A DNA stretch of 64,000 nt from Amycolatopsis alba DSM 44262 (lineage in GTDB: Bacteria > Actinomycetota > Actinomycetes > Mycobacteriales > Pseudonocardiaceae), in NCBI RefSeq assembly GCF_000384215.1, contig NZ_KB913032.1, forward strand, positions 1,761,021 through 1,825,020. The letters run 5' to 3'. Below the pieces are notes generated by a model. The model ran no database searches. It was not told the DNA's origin and was given only the letters and a program-made list of their open reading frames with translations. This document shows positions 18,357-27,095 of the stretch, piece by piece. A program made the position numbers and the translations under genes. Within the stretch, counting starts at the first letter, position 1, and the number at the start of each line of letters is the position of its first letter.

Positions 18357-18417
18357 GGTGCCTCCCACCTGGTCTCCGTCCCAGTCTGCGACCGCCGCAC
18401 GGCCGCCGAGGCCCGGT

Positions 18418-18473
18418 GGCAGGTTGCGGCCAGCGGGCGCCGGTCCGCCGGTCGCCGTCCGACGATCGCAAGG
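18418..18473 (+). promoter_or_regulatory. mycP promoter with shared palindrome and leaderless start
   Basis: GGCAGGTTGCGGCC (18418-18431), then 29 nt, then GACGAT (18461-18466) as a -10 element, then 7 nt to GTG 18474. The same order and 29-nt spacing occur before eccC and eccD. No ribosome site precedes the GTG, so the mRNA is probably leaderless. This is the weakest of the three palindromes on its right side. Confidence 0.5.
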
Positions 18474-19748
18474 GTGAAAAGACATCGGATGCTCGCGGCC
18501 GCGACGGCGCTGGTCGCGCTTCAGTGCGGCGCCGTCGCCCCGGCCTACGCGGCCCCGCCCGCGGGGGCCTGCCGCGATCCAGAGCCCGCGCACGCGGAGG
18601 TCCAGGCCGAGCCCTGGGCGCAGCGCCTCCTCTCGCCCGAACGGGTCTGGCCGTACAGCCGGGGCGCCGGCGTGCTGGTGGCCGTGGTGGACTCCGGTGT
18701 CGACGCGGACCATCCCCAGCTCAGCAGAGCCGGGAAAGTCCAGCAGGGCAGGGATTTCTACCTGCCGGGCGGACTACCCGGCTCCTTCGACTGCGTCTCG
18801 CACGGCACCGGGGTGGCCGGTGTCATCGCCGCCGATCCGGTGCCGGGCGTCGGATTCCACGGCATCGCCCCGGACGCGGAGATCCTCCCGGTGCGGATCA
18901 CCGACCGGGACCTGAGCGACCAAGGCGACTCGCTGCGGATCGATCCGCAGGTCGTGGCCAACGGCATCCGGTACGCGGCGGATCAGGGCGCGAAGGTGAT
19001 CAACCTTTCCCTGGCGGGGCTGAGCGACTTCCCCGTCATCCGGAACGCCGTCGCGTACGCCGTCTGGAAGGACGCCGTGGTCGTCGCCGCGGCGGGCAAC
19101 TCGCAGCGGGACGCGAATCCCGGACTGCCGTCCTACCCCGCCGGCTACCCCGGTGTGCTCGGGGTGGGCGCGGTGGACATCGACGGAGCCCGGATGACCG
19201 CTTCCCAGATCGGTCCCTACGTCGGGATCACCGCGCCGGGGGCGAAGGTGCTCGCCACCACACGGGCGGGCGGTCACGCCTACGTCGACGGGACCAGTTT
19301 CGCCGCGCCGTTCGTCTCCGCGACGGCCGCGCTGGTGCGGTCCGCGTGGCCGAAGTTGTCGGCGGCGCAAGTGATCCAGCGGCTGAAGGCGACGGCGAGC
19401 CCGGCGCGGGGCGGCAAAGCGAGCGAAGCCTACGGCGCGGGACTGGCCGACCCGTATCGCGCGGTGACCGACGGACTCGACACGGCGAAGCCCGCGGCCC
19501 TGCCCGCGTATACACCGGGACCGGTCGACCAAGCGGCACTCGACCGGGCCGAGCGGCTCCAGGAGACCGGAACGGTCGCGAAATGGCTCACCGCCGCCGC
19601 GATCGCCGCGATCGTGGTAGCCGCGCTGGGCGTGACCGTCGCGCTGCGCGGCCGCCGTCGTCGCTGGCGGCCCGGCAGGGTGGCGCCGCTGCCCGCCGAA
19701 CCCGCCGCGGTCGAGCCGCCGGAGCAGATCTTCCTGCTCCCGAAGTAG
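18474..19748 (+). CDS. mycP: Type VII secretion-associated serine protease mycosin
   Basis: Membrane-anchored subtilisin-like protease of 424 residues that stabilises and processes ESX components outside the membrane. A basic start (KRHR) and hydrophobic segment ending AYAAPP form a signal peptide (about 1-28). The triad is Asp73 (VVDSGVD), His110 (SHGTGV) and Ser275 (DGTSFAAP), with the oxyanion Asn209 in AAGNS. A C-terminal membrane helix (about 372-391) is followed by an Arg-rich cytoplasmic tail. GTG 18474 is chosen over ATG 18489 because it provides the charged n-region and sits 7 nt after a -10-like GACGAT. The gene is divergent from the YbaB-like gene. Confidence 0.93.
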   Translation: MKRHRMLAAATALVALQCGAVAPAYAAPPAGACRDPEPAHAEVQAEPWAQRLLSPERVWPYSRGAGVLVAVVDSGVDADHPQLSRAGKVQQGRDFYLPGGLPGSFDCVSHGTGVAGVIAADPVPGVGFHGIAPDAEILPVRITDRDLSDQGDSLRIDPQVVANGIRYAADQGAKVINLSLAGLSDFPVIRNAVAYAVWKDAVVVAAAGNSQRDANPGLPSYPAGYPGVLGVGAVDIDGARMTASQIGPYVGITAPGAKVLATTRAGGHAYVDGTSFAAPFVSATAALVRSAWPKLSAAQVIQRLKATASPARGGKASEAYGAGLADPYRAVTDGLDTAKPAALPAYTPGPVDQAALDRAERLQETGTVAKWLTAAAIAAIVVAALGVTVALRGRRRRWRPGRVAPLPAEPAAVEPPEQIFLLPK

Positions 19749-19838
19749 CTCCTCGGGGTGGTCGTGACCGGCGCTTCGGGTGATCGAGAGGTGAGGCCGA
19801 GGTGGCGTCGCGTCTGAACCCGCGGTGCGCGAAGACGT

Positions 19839-19956
19839 GACTCGCGTGATCAGGAACGGATCACGCGTGATCAGACGGCGAACTCGGTGATCGTCGTCTG
19901 ATCACGCGAGTTCCGTCTCTGATCACACGTGATCGCCGCCTGATCACGCGTGATCG
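19839..19956. repeat. Array of GATCACGCGTGATC palindromes
   Basis: In the 300-nt gap after mycP, two perfect copies of the 14-nt palindrome GATCACGCGTGATC (19859-19872, 19942-19955), one copy with a single change (19921-19934) and half sites (about 19839-19853, 19899-19911) are strung together with short linkers containing CGGCGAACTC or similar. No gene is visible in the gap. The function is unknown; a regulator-binding cluster or a dispersed genomic repeat are both possible. Confidence 0.65.
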
Positions 19957-19994
19957 CCCTTCGATGGCCCCGCCTGCCACCCGACCGAAAAGAA

Positions 19995-20024
19995 GGCCCC
20001 GGCGAGCCGAAGCTCGCCGGGGCC
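19995..20024. terminator. Strong hairpin terminator
   Basis: Perfect 13-nt arms (GGCCCCGGCGAGC, 19995-20007, and its complement, 20012-20024) with loop CGAA. Read on the minus strand the hairpin is followed by a TTCTTTT tract, so it terminates the small ESX genes at 20049-20706. It may also stop transcription arriving from mycP. Confidence 0.85.
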
Positions 20025-20048
20025 TCTTCGTCCTTAATGGACTCTCAG

Positions 20049-20357
20049 TCACAGGCCCTTGAGCAGCTGTGCCGCCTGCCGGGGCGCGTCCAGCAGGATC
20101 TCGTGGGCGTCGCCCACTCCCTTCGCCTGTCCCAGCTGGACGTTGAAGTTCTCGTTCGCCTTGACCAGGTCGCTCTGCACCTGCTGGTTCAGCTCGAAAC
20201 CGTAGCCGGAACGGACATCCGAGTCGTACAGGAACTCGAAACCGTTCCGCTGCTGGCTGACGTTGTCGATCTGGTGGTTCGCGTCCTCGGTGAGGGAACT
20301 CACCATCATGTCGCCGTTTTCCCGGCTCGCGGTCACCCGTCCCTGTTGCGTCACCAT
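20049..20357 (-). CDS. Small Esx-like protein
   Basis: A 102-residue helical protein with the size and amphipathic pattern of ESX substrates, but no clear WXG turn. The middle instead has FLYDSDVRSGYGF between two helices. ATG 20357 has an AGGGAG ribosome site. It is separated by only 19 nt from the upstream small gene (20377-20706) and is followed by a strong terminator, giving a two-gene transcript divergent from eccC. The pair probably forms an Esx-type heterodimer (inference). Confidence 0.7.
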   Translation of the reverse strand: MVTQQGRVTASRENGDMMVSSLTEDANHQIDNVSQQRNGFEFLYDSDVRSGYGFELNQQVQSDLVKANENFNVQLGQAKGVGDAHEILLDAPRQAAQLLKGL

Positions 20358-20376
20358 TGCCAGTCTCCCTTCCGAA

Positions 20377-20706
20377 TTACATCCTGGCCAAGAGGCCGTA
20401 GGTCGCCGATCCCTGTGACACCCGCGACGCTTCCGAGTCGTGGTCGACGATGATGCCCGCCGCGGTGTGCATCCCGTCCGTGGTGTCGGACGCCTGCCCG
20501 ACATGCATTCCGGTCGCGCCCTGACGCGACGTGTCCACATCGCACATGGCGGGGACGAAGGTCCCGCTGCTCGCGGCGGCTCCTTCTTCCATCGCGGACG
20601 CGACCTTCTTGGAACCGTCCGCCATGTTCTGGCCGAATTCCGAGAGACTCACGGCCTGGGCACGCAACGCGATGGTGTCGTCGTCGATCTGATCCCAGTA
20701 CGACAT
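20377..20706 (-). CDS. Small Esx-like protein
   Basis: A 109-residue protein starting MSYWDQIDDD with a good AAGGAGA ribosome site. It is helical at the N-terminus, with a Ser/Thr/Gly-rich C-terminal half. No WXG motif is obvious. It is the first gene of a bicistronic unit with 20049-20357 and lies divergently from eccC. Position and pairing support an ESX substrate or partner; no enzymatic motif is visible. Confidence 0.7.
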   Translation of the reverse strand: MSYWDQIDDDTIALRAQAVSLSEFGQNMADGSKKVASAMEEGAAASSGTFVPAMCDVDTSRQGATGMHVGQASDTTDGMHTAAGIIVDHDSEASRVSQGSATYGLLARM

Positions 20707-20780
20707 GCTCGATTCTCCTTTCCTTGCTGTCCCGAACTCTTCCCGAGGCTAGGTCGGCGGGCCGCCGTACTCGGGCCCGC

Positions 20781-20836
20781 GGCAAGTTCCTGCCAAGGCC
20801 GCCGGAAGGCACGTGTCTTCGCGGACGATCGGGAAC
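20781..20836 (+). promoter_or_regulatory. eccC promoter with shared palindrome and leaderless start
   Basis: GGCAAGTTCCTGCC (20781-20794), 29 nt, GACGAT (20824-20829), 7 nt, then GTG 20837. Element order, spacing and the -10 sequence match the mycP promoter. On the opposite strand the palindrome reads GGCAGGAACTTGCC toward the small ESX genes, so one bound factor could serve both directions. Confidence 0.55.
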
Positions 20837-23800
20837 GTGGCGACAATCATGGTGAAACGACCGAGCCGACGGCCCGCTCCGGAAATGCCGGCCGGTGAGC
20901 TGATCCTGCAGCCGCCGCCGGAGATCCCGCCGCCGCCCGCGCGGCAGTGGACGCAGATCTTCATGGTGCTGCCGATGGTGGCGATGATGGCGGCGATGCT
21001 GCTGATGTACTCCGGCAGCATGACCGGGCAGATCCGGTTCGTCATCTACGGCCTGATGGGCGTCGGCATGCTCGGCATGGTCGTCACCGGTTTCCTACAG
21101 GGCGGAGGCCCCAGCAAACGGGAAATGGCCTACGCCAGGCGAAAGTACCTGCGCCACCTTTCCCAGCACCGGTTGCGGCTGCGCCGTTCGGTGCGCAGGC
21201 AGCGCGAGGCGATGGAGTACCTGCACCCGGACCCCGCCACGTTGTGGTCGCTGGCTTCGAGTTACCGGCTGTGGGAGCGGCGCAAGAACGACCAGGACTT
21301 CGGCATCGCCAGGATCGGACAGGGACCGCAGTCGCCTTCGCTCGGCCTGATCGCACCGGACACCAAACCGCTCGAAGAGCTGGAACCGTTGTCGGCGCTG
21401 GCCTTGCGCCGGTTCATCACCACCTACACCACGGTGGGCAGGCTGCCGATCGCGATCGCGGTCAACGGGTTCAGCCGGATCTTCCTGCGCGGCGACCGTG
21501 CCGCGTCGCTCGGCGTCCTGCGCGCGATGCTGGCGCAACTGGCCACCTTGCACTCCCCGGACGACCTCCGCATCGCGGTGTGCGCCGGGCAGGACCGGTA
21601 CGCCGACTGGGACTGGGTCAAGTGGCTGCCGCACGCGCTGCATCCGGAACGCACCGACGCGCTCGGCCCGCTGCGCCTGGTCGCGCCGGGCATCCAGGGG
21701 CTGGAATCGATGCTGGAAGAGGAACTGGGCAAACGCCCGCGCTTCGACCCCGAGGTGGATGTCCGGGTACCCGGCCCGCATGTGGTGGTCGTCCTCGACG
21801 GCGGCTCGGTCGCGGGCTCCGACCACCTGATGACCGGCGGCGGCGTCGAAGGCGTGACGGTGGTCGACCTCACCACGATGCCGCCGCGCGCGCTGGACCG
21901 GACCTCGGTGGTGCTGGCGGTGGACGCCGGCGGCGCGCTGGTCAGCGAGACCATCGACGGCGAAGCACCGCTCGGGCAGGCGGACACGCTCGGCCCGGTG
22001 GCCGCCGAAGGGCTGGCCAGGCAGCTGGCCCCGCTTCGGCTGACCGCGGGCCTGCCCGGCGAGGCCTCGCTGACGTCGGAGCTGGGGCTCGCGGAACTGC
22101 TGCAGCTGGGGGATCCCTACGACTTCGACCCGGCAGACACCTGGCTGCCGAGGCCGAACCGGGACCGGCTGCGGGTGAAGCTCGGGATCCAGGCGGACGG
22201 CGCCCCGATCGAAATCGACCTGAAGGAGTCGGCTCAGGAAGGAATGGGCCCGCACGGCCTGCTGATCGGCGCGACCGGCTCCGGCAAGTCCGAGCTGCTG
22301 CGGACCCTGGTGCTGGCGCTGGCCGTCACCCATCCGCCGAACTCGCTGAACTTCGCGCTCGTCGACTTCAAGGGCGGCGCCACCTTCGCCAGGCTGGACG
22401 CGCTCCCGCACACCAGCGCGGTGATCACCAACCTGGCCGACGAACTGCATCTGGTCGACCGGATGACCGACGCGATCAACGGCGAACTCATCCGCCGCCA
22501 GGAACTGCTGCGCGCGGCCGGGAACTTCTCCTCCTTGCGCGACTACGAAAAGGCGCGGGCCGCGGGCGCGCCGCTGCCCGAGGTCCCGACCCTGCTGGTG
22601 ATCTGCGACGAGTTCTCGGAACTGCTGTCCGCCAAACCCGACTTCATCGACATGTTCGTCCAGATCGGCCGCGTCGGCCGCTCGCTGGGCGTGCACCTGC
22701 TGCTCGCCTCACAACGCCTCGACGAAGGACGGCTTCGCGGGCTCGAAGCCCATCTGTCCTATCGCGTCGGTTTGCGGACCTTTTCCGAAATGGACAGTCG
22801 CGCGGTGCTCGGGGTGGCCGACGCGTTCCACCTGCCCCGTGCTCCGGGACACGGCTTCCTCAAGGTCGGCACCGAGCCGATGGACCGGTTCCGCGCCGCC
22901 TACGTCTCGGGCGTCTACCAGCGCGACAACGGGATCCCGCTGCCGTCGGCCGGACGGGAGCAGCTGGAACTGCACGAGTACACGACGTCCTATGTCGCTC
23001 CCGACGTCGCTTTCGACGAACTGGAGGAAGCCGCCCCGGCGGAGGACCAGGACACGGCCGTCGGCGAGACCCTCCTCGACATCCTCGTCGACCGCCTGGA
23101 AGGCCAGGGCACGCCCGCGCACCAGGTATGGCTGCCGCCGCTGGACGAATCGCCGACCCTCGACGCGCTCCTGCCCGGTCTGACCGTCCACCCCGGTCGA
23201 GGGGTGACCGCCGGCGGTCCCGAACTCGCCGGCGCGCTGCGGCCGGTGCTCGGGATCGTCGACCGGCCGTTCGAGCAGCGGCGCGACCTGCTGACCCTCG
23301 ATCTGTCCGGTGCGGCAGGCCATCTGATGGTGCTCGGCGCGCCGCAGACCGGCAAGAGCACCGCCGTGCGCACGCTGATCACCAGCCTCGCGCTCACCCA
23401 CACCCCGCGTGAGGTGCAGTTCTACTGCCTGGACTTCGGCGGCGGCACCCTCGCTTCGATCAGCGGCCTCCCCCATGTCTCCGGTGTGTCCGGCAGGCTC
23501 GACACCGGCGCGGTCCGCCGCACGATCGCCGAGGTGGCCACCCTGCTGGCCGAACGGGAACGGATGTTCGCCGAGCACCGGATCGACGGCATCGTCACCT
23601 ACCGGCGGCTCCGGGCCGAAGGCAAGTTCCCGCAGCATCCGCACGGCGACGTGTTCCTGGTGGTCGACGGCTGGCTGACGCTGCGGAACGACTTCCCCGA
23701 ACTGGAGGAGACGGTCAACGACATCACCGCGCGCGGCCTGTCCTTCGGCGTGCACGTGGTGGCTTCGTGCACCCGCTCGTTCGATCTGCGGATGAGCGTG

Positions 23801-24811
23801 CGGGACCTGTTCGCCAGCAGGCTCGAACTGAAGATCGGCGATCCGATCGACTCGGCCATCGACCGCCGCGCCGCGATGAGCGTGCCGTCCGGCGCGCCGG
23901 GCCGCGGACTCGCCATGCAGGGACACCAGATGCTGATCGCCCTGCCCCGCGTCGACGGCAAGGCCGAAGCGGACGACCTCGCCGAGGGGCTGGCCGCGCT
24001 GGTCGAGACCGTCCGCACAGGCTGGCCGGGCGAACCCGCGCCTTCGGTCCGGCTCCTGCCGGGAGTCCTGCGGTACGAGGAACTCCCGGAATCCGACCGG
24101 ACCACCGGCCCCGACGCCGGAATCGCCGTCGGGATCCACGAAAAGGATCTCTCCCCGTTCCGCCTCGACTTCGGCGCGGACCCGCATTTCCTCCTGCTGG
24201 CCGACACCGAATCGGGCAAGACCTCCTTCCTGCGGCTGCTGGCCCGCCGGATCACCAGGGCCTACACGCCCGAGCAGGCCAAGATCGTGCTGATCGACCA
24301 CCGCCGCGCGCTGCTCGGCGAGGTCGGGGACGAGCACCTGCTCGCCTACGGCACCGGCGATACGCACAGCCGGGGGCTGCTGACCGAACTGGCCGGGATC
24401 TGCGAACAGCGGCTGCCCGGACCGGACATCACGCCCGAGCAACTGCGGGCGCGCAACTGGTGGTCGGGACCGGAGATCTTCGTCCTGGTCGACGACTACG
24501 ACATGGTGGCCACGCACAAGGAGCATCCGTTGCTCCCGCTGCTGAACCTGGTCGCGCACGGGGCGGACGTCGGTCTGCACCTGGTGCTGGCCCGCCGGAC
24601 CGGCGGCGCCGGGCGCGGGATCTTCGAACCGCTCTTCGGCCGCGTCAGGGAAGTCGGCGCGCCCGGTCTGATGATGTCCGGCGACCGCGACGAAGGCCCG
24701 CTGCTCGGCGGTATGCGGGCTCAGGTGCTGCCGCCGGGCCGGGGCTGGCTGATCGACCGCCGCGGCACCAAGGGCCTGGTCCAGCTGGCCTGGCTGCCGC
24801 CGGGTGAATAG
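20837..24811 (+). CDS. eccC: Type VII secretion ATPase EccC (fused EccCa-EccCb)
   Basis: FtsK/SpoIIIE-type motor of the ESX secretion machine, 1324 residues, the length of a fused EccC. Two membrane helices lie near the N-terminus (about 38-90) after the family start KRPSRRPAPE. There are three ATPase domains. Domain 1 has Walker A GATGSGKSE (478) and Walker B LLVICDEF. Domain 2 has GAPQTGKST (834) and VFLVVDGW. Domain 3 has ADTESGKTS (1122) and IFVLVDDY. Only domain 1 has both a canonical Lys and Asp-Glu; domains 2 and 3 lack the Walker B Glu, as usual for substrate-regulated EccC domains. GTG 20837 is chosen over ATG 20849 because of the promoter match and homologous N-termini. Confidence 0.95.
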   Translation: MATIMVKRPSRRPAPEMPAGELILQPPPEIPPPPARQWTQIFMVLPMVAMMAAMLLMYSGSMTGQIRFVIYGLMGVGMLGMVVTGFLQGGGPSKREMAYARRKYLRHLSQHRLRLRRSVRRQREAMEYLHPDPATLWSLASSYRLWERRKNDQDFGIARIGQGPQSPSLGLIAPDTKPLEELEPLSALALRRFITTYTTVGRLPIAIAVNGFSRIFLRGDRAASLGVLRAMLAQLATLHSPDDLRIAVCAGQDRYADWDWVKWLPHALHPERTDALGPLRLVAPGIQGLESMLEEELGKRPRFDPEVDVRVPGPHVVVVLDGGSVAGSDHLMTGGGVEGVTVVDLTTMPPRALDRTSVVLAVDAGGALVSETIDGEAPLGQADTLGPVAAEGLARQLAPLRLTAGLPGEASLTSELGLAELLQLGDPYDFDPADTWLPRPNRDRLRVKLGIQADGAPIEIDLKESAQEGMGPHGLLIGATGSGKSELLRTLVLALAVTHPPNSLNFALVDFKGGATFARLDALPHTSAVITNLADELHLVDRMTDAINGELIRRQELLRAAGNFSSLRDYEKARAAGAPLPEVPTLLVICDEFSELLSAKPDFIDMFVQIGRVGRSLGVHLLLASQRLDEGRLRGLEAHLSYRVGLRTFSEMDSRAVLGVADAFHLPRAPGHGFLKVGTEPMDRFRAAYVSGVYQRDNGIPLPSAGREQLELHEYTTSYVAPDVAFDELEEAAPAEDQDTAVGETLLDILVDRLEGQGTPAHQVWLPPLDESPTLDALLPGLTVHPGRGVTAGGPELAGALRPVLGIVDRPFEQRRDLLTLDLSGAAGHLMVLGAPQTGKSTAVRTLITSLALTHTPREVQFYCLDFGGGTLASISGLPHVSGVSGRLDTGAVRRTIAEVATLLAERERMFAEHRIDGIVTYRRLRAEGKFPQHPHGDVFLVVDGWLTLRNDFPELEETVNDITARGLSFGVHVVASCTRSFDLRMSVRDLFASRLELKIGDPIDSAIDRRAAMSVPSGAPGRGLAMQGHQMLIALPRVDGKAEADDLAEGLAALVETVRTGWPGEPAPSVRLLPGVLRYEELPESDRTTGPDAGIAVGIHEKDLSPFRLDFGADPHFLLLADTESGKTSFLRLLARRITRAYTPEQAKIVLIDHRRALLGEVGDEHLLAYGTGDTHSRGLLTELAGICEQRLPGPDITPEQLRARNWWSGPEIFVLVDDYDMVATHKEHPLLPLLNLVAHGADVGLHLVLARRTGGAGRGIFEPLFGRVREVGAPGLMMSGDRDEGPLLGGMRAQVLPPGRGWLIDRRGTKGLVQLAWLPPGE

Positions 24812-24847
24812 CTCTTTCGGAAAAACAGACGATTTCAGAGGTGGGCG

Positions 24848-25225
24848 ATGGGATACGGCGATCACACGGACGGCGACACCGCGGCGATGGAGGCGTTCTC
24901 GGAACGGGTCCTCACCCTGGTGCAGGACATCCCCGAAGCTCTCCGGTACAGCGTGGAACCCGCGTGCGCCGGCGGGATGGGCGAATGCGGGGATCTGACC
25001 GACATCGAGGCCAAGGTCACGCACCAGCTCCAGAAGTTCATCACGGACGTCAGGTACGGGCTGCACGCGTACGGCCTGTTCGTCCGGGACGAGGGGCAGA
25101 AATATCTCGCCGCCTCGGACAGCGCCAGACGGGAGATCCTGTCGAACGTCGCGAAACGGCAGGACACCGGTCTCCCCGAGGTCGCCCCCCAGTTCCCGGT
25201 CGCCGTCGTCGGCGTGCAGAAGTAG
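24848..25225 (+). CDS. Small ESX-locus protein, first of a substrate pair
   Basis: A 125-residue helical protein downstream of eccC (36 nt), with a GAGG ribosome site before ATG 24848. It contains three Cys in the first half and a long helix with KVTHQLQKFI. It directly precedes a longer proline/glycine-rich substrate (gap 9 nt). The same small-then-long order repeats at 26669/27096, so it probably pairs with the next gene, as PE proteins pair with PPE proteins (inference). Confidence 0.72.
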   Translation: MGYGDHTDGDTAAMEAFSERVLTLVQDIPEALRYSVEPACAGGMGECGDLTDIEAKVTHQLQKFITDVRYGLHAYGLFVRDEGQKYLAASDSARREILSNVAKRQDTGLPEVAPQFPVAVVGVQK

Positions 25226-25234
25226 GAGACGCCG

Positions 25235-26656
25235 ATGAGCTACAAGGGTTTCCGGGTCAAGGACCAGTTCGACCGGATCCGGGCCGAGGTCCGGCACGCC
25301 GACAAACTGGACGGCACGGCCAAGATGCTGGACGAGGCGAACCAGTGGATCGACGACAAACTCGTCCGGTTCGGCAACGAGGTCGACACCCTCGTGCACG
25401 ACGGCCACTGGGGTGACTCCGCGGGCGGGGCGTTCGCCGCCCGCGCGGAAGAGGACCTCGGTTCCCTGCGCACGTGGACGGTGGAGACCAAACAGGTCAC
25501 GGACTACCCGATCCCGGTTTCGCCGACACAGAACGCCTACGCCGTCCGGGACGCCGTCGACGGGATCGCCCTCAGCGGTGTGGCCCGGCTTCTCCGGACG
25601 CTGGCGAGTCACGTCCGGACGACCTACGACTACGCCGCGGGCCAGGCCGAAGAGTTCTTCCGCCTCGACGACGAGCAGAAGGCCAAGCAAGAGAAGGACT
25701 ACAGCGACCGCATCGGCGGGCAGCTGGACCAGCTGGCGTCGGAGTACTTCCTCGTCTCGTACTACGTGCTGCCCCAGGCGATCGGCCGGGACTGGACCGG
25801 GCCGAGGGCGTTCGTTCCCTCGGCAAGCCAGGACTCGACCGGCGACGGCACGGGCCCGGCCGGAACCGCCACGGACGAGACCGGGGCAGGCACGCCCGCC
25901 GAGCCCGCGACACCGGCCGAGCCCGCTACCCCCGTCACCCCGGAAACCCCCTCGGAGGAGGAAACACCGCAGTCCCTCATGGAAGCCGCTTCGTCGTTGC
26001 TGGACAGCGGTTCGGGGGCGCTGGACGCGGCGAGCAGCTTGCTGCAGCAGCTCGGCGGTGGGGGCACCGAGCTGCCCGGCGATCACAGCGGTCTCGAACC
26101 CATCAAGCCCGCTCCGCTTCCCGGTCTGCCGGATTCCCTTGGCCTGCCGGGTGATTCGTCGGGACTTCCCAGCCTGGCCGGTCTGGACACCGGCGGCGCG
26201 GGGATCGGTGGCGGCGGCGGAGGTGGCGTTCCCTCGACGACGGGCTCCGCCCCCTTGTCCGCCACGAGCGGCCTCGGCGCCGCGATACCGGGAGCGCCGC
26301 TTTCCGGCATCGGGACGACGTCGGGAGCCGCCGGGGTGTCGCGCGCGACAGGCGGCGGGACGGCGGCTCCGGGAATGATGCCCGCCATGCATTCGCCGCA
26401 CGCCGGCGGAGGGACTTCGTCGAGCGGGATCCGTCCCGGAGCCGCGGAGCAGGTCAACGCCGTCCGATCGCGGAAACCCGACAACACACCGGGTGTTTCG
26501 CTGCGGGGCCGGACAGGACGCGCGAACCCCGCCACCCCGCCACCCGCCGCCGAACGGCGGTGGGACGGCGAGAACACCGTCCAGTTGCTCGACGAGGAAC
26601 TGTGGCAGGTCGGCCCGACCGGGCACGACGAACCGAAATACCGCACCGGACAGTAA
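25235..26656 (+). CDS. Long PPE-like type VII substrate
   Basis: A protein of 473 residues. The N-terminal helical half (about 1-180) contains GHWGDSAGGAF, a WXG-like turn between helices. The second half is a low-complexity linker with EPATPAEPATP, then Gly/Ser/Pro-rich sequence. It ends with a conserved-looking tail: LLDEELWQV about 15 residues from the end. The same tail (ILDEDLW) ends the substrate at 27096-28310, suggesting a shared recognition element. AGGAG precedes ATG 25235. It is predicted to be secreted through the ESX apparatus encoded around it; no catalytic domain is visible. Confidence 0.75.
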   Translation: MSYKGFRVKDQFDRIRAEVRHADKLDGTAKMLDEANQWIDDKLVRFGNEVDTLVHDGHWGDSAGGAFAARAEEDLGSLRTWTVETKQVTDYPIPVSPTQNAYAVRDAVDGIALSGVARLLRTLASHVRTTYDYAAGQAEEFFRLDDEQKAKQEKDYSDRIGGQLDQLASEYFLVSYYVLPQAIGRDWTGPRAFVPSASQDSTGDGTGPAGTATDETGAGTPAEPATPAEPATPVTPETPSEEETPQSLMEAASSLLDSGSGALDAASSLLQQLGGGGTELPGDHSGLEPIKPAPLPGLPDSLGLPGDSSGLPSLAGLDTGGAGIGGGGGGGVPSTTGSAPLSATSGLGAAIPGAPLSGIGTTSGAAGVSRATGGGTAAPGMMPAMHSPHAGGGTSSSGIRPGAAEQVNAVRSRKPDNTPGVSLRGRTGRANPATPPPAAERRWDGENTVQLLDEELWQVGPTGHDEPKYRTGQ

Positions 26657-26668
26657 AGGAGGGGGCTC

Positions 26669-27085
26669 ATGCCCGATTACGTCGACGGTGACCCCGAGGC
26701 GATGGCCGCCTATTCGGGAAAGCTCAAAGCGCCGGCGTTGCCCGGTTCCCTGGCCAGGCCGGGCAGCGGCCTGAATGTGACCGGGTTGTTCGAAGGAATC
26801 GCGATGACCTTGCTGGACAAGGCCGCGACCGCCGAGATGACGGCCTTCCTGGCGAAGATCACCGAAGATCTCGCCACGGACTCGGTGAAGGTCAAGGCCA
26901 TCGCCGCGGGCTACACGGCCGCGGACGCGGCGAGCGCGCTGAAACTGGCCGCGTCGTCCTTCAAGGTCGCGGAGAAGGGTTTGAGCCTGCTGAAGCAGGC
27001 GTCGAGCTCGATCAGCCAGGCCCCGCAGTCCCAGAACGCATCCACCGAGACCCCTGCGGCCGACGGCTCGCAGGCGAGTGTCTGA
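26669..27085 (+). CDS. Small ESX-locus protein, second pair
   Basis: A 138-residue protein with an excellent AAAGGAGG ribosome site before ATG 26669. It has two long amphipathic helices rich in Ala, Lys and Thr (about 45-110) and a Ser/Gln/Ala-rich tail. It lies 12 nt after one long substrate gene and 10 nt before the next. The arrangement suggests an Esx/PE-like partner of the protein encoded at 27096. Confidence 0.72.
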   Translation: MPDYVDGDPEAMAAYSGKLKAPALPGSLARPGSGLNVTGLFEGIAMTLLDKAATAEMTAFLAKITEDLATDSVKVKAIAAGYTAADAASALKLAASSFKVAEKGLSLLKQASSSISQAPQSQNASTETPAADGSQASV

Positions 27086-27095
27086 GGAGCCATCG

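Noticed and set aside
19839..19956. CRISPR array
   Set aside because: Units are short palindromes with unequal, mutually similar linkers; no spacers and no cas genes.
22709..26626. Very long minus-strand open frame opposite eccC and the first substrate gene
   Set aside because: It is an antisense shadow caused by high GC; it spans several real genes on the other strand and shows no domain or ribosome site.
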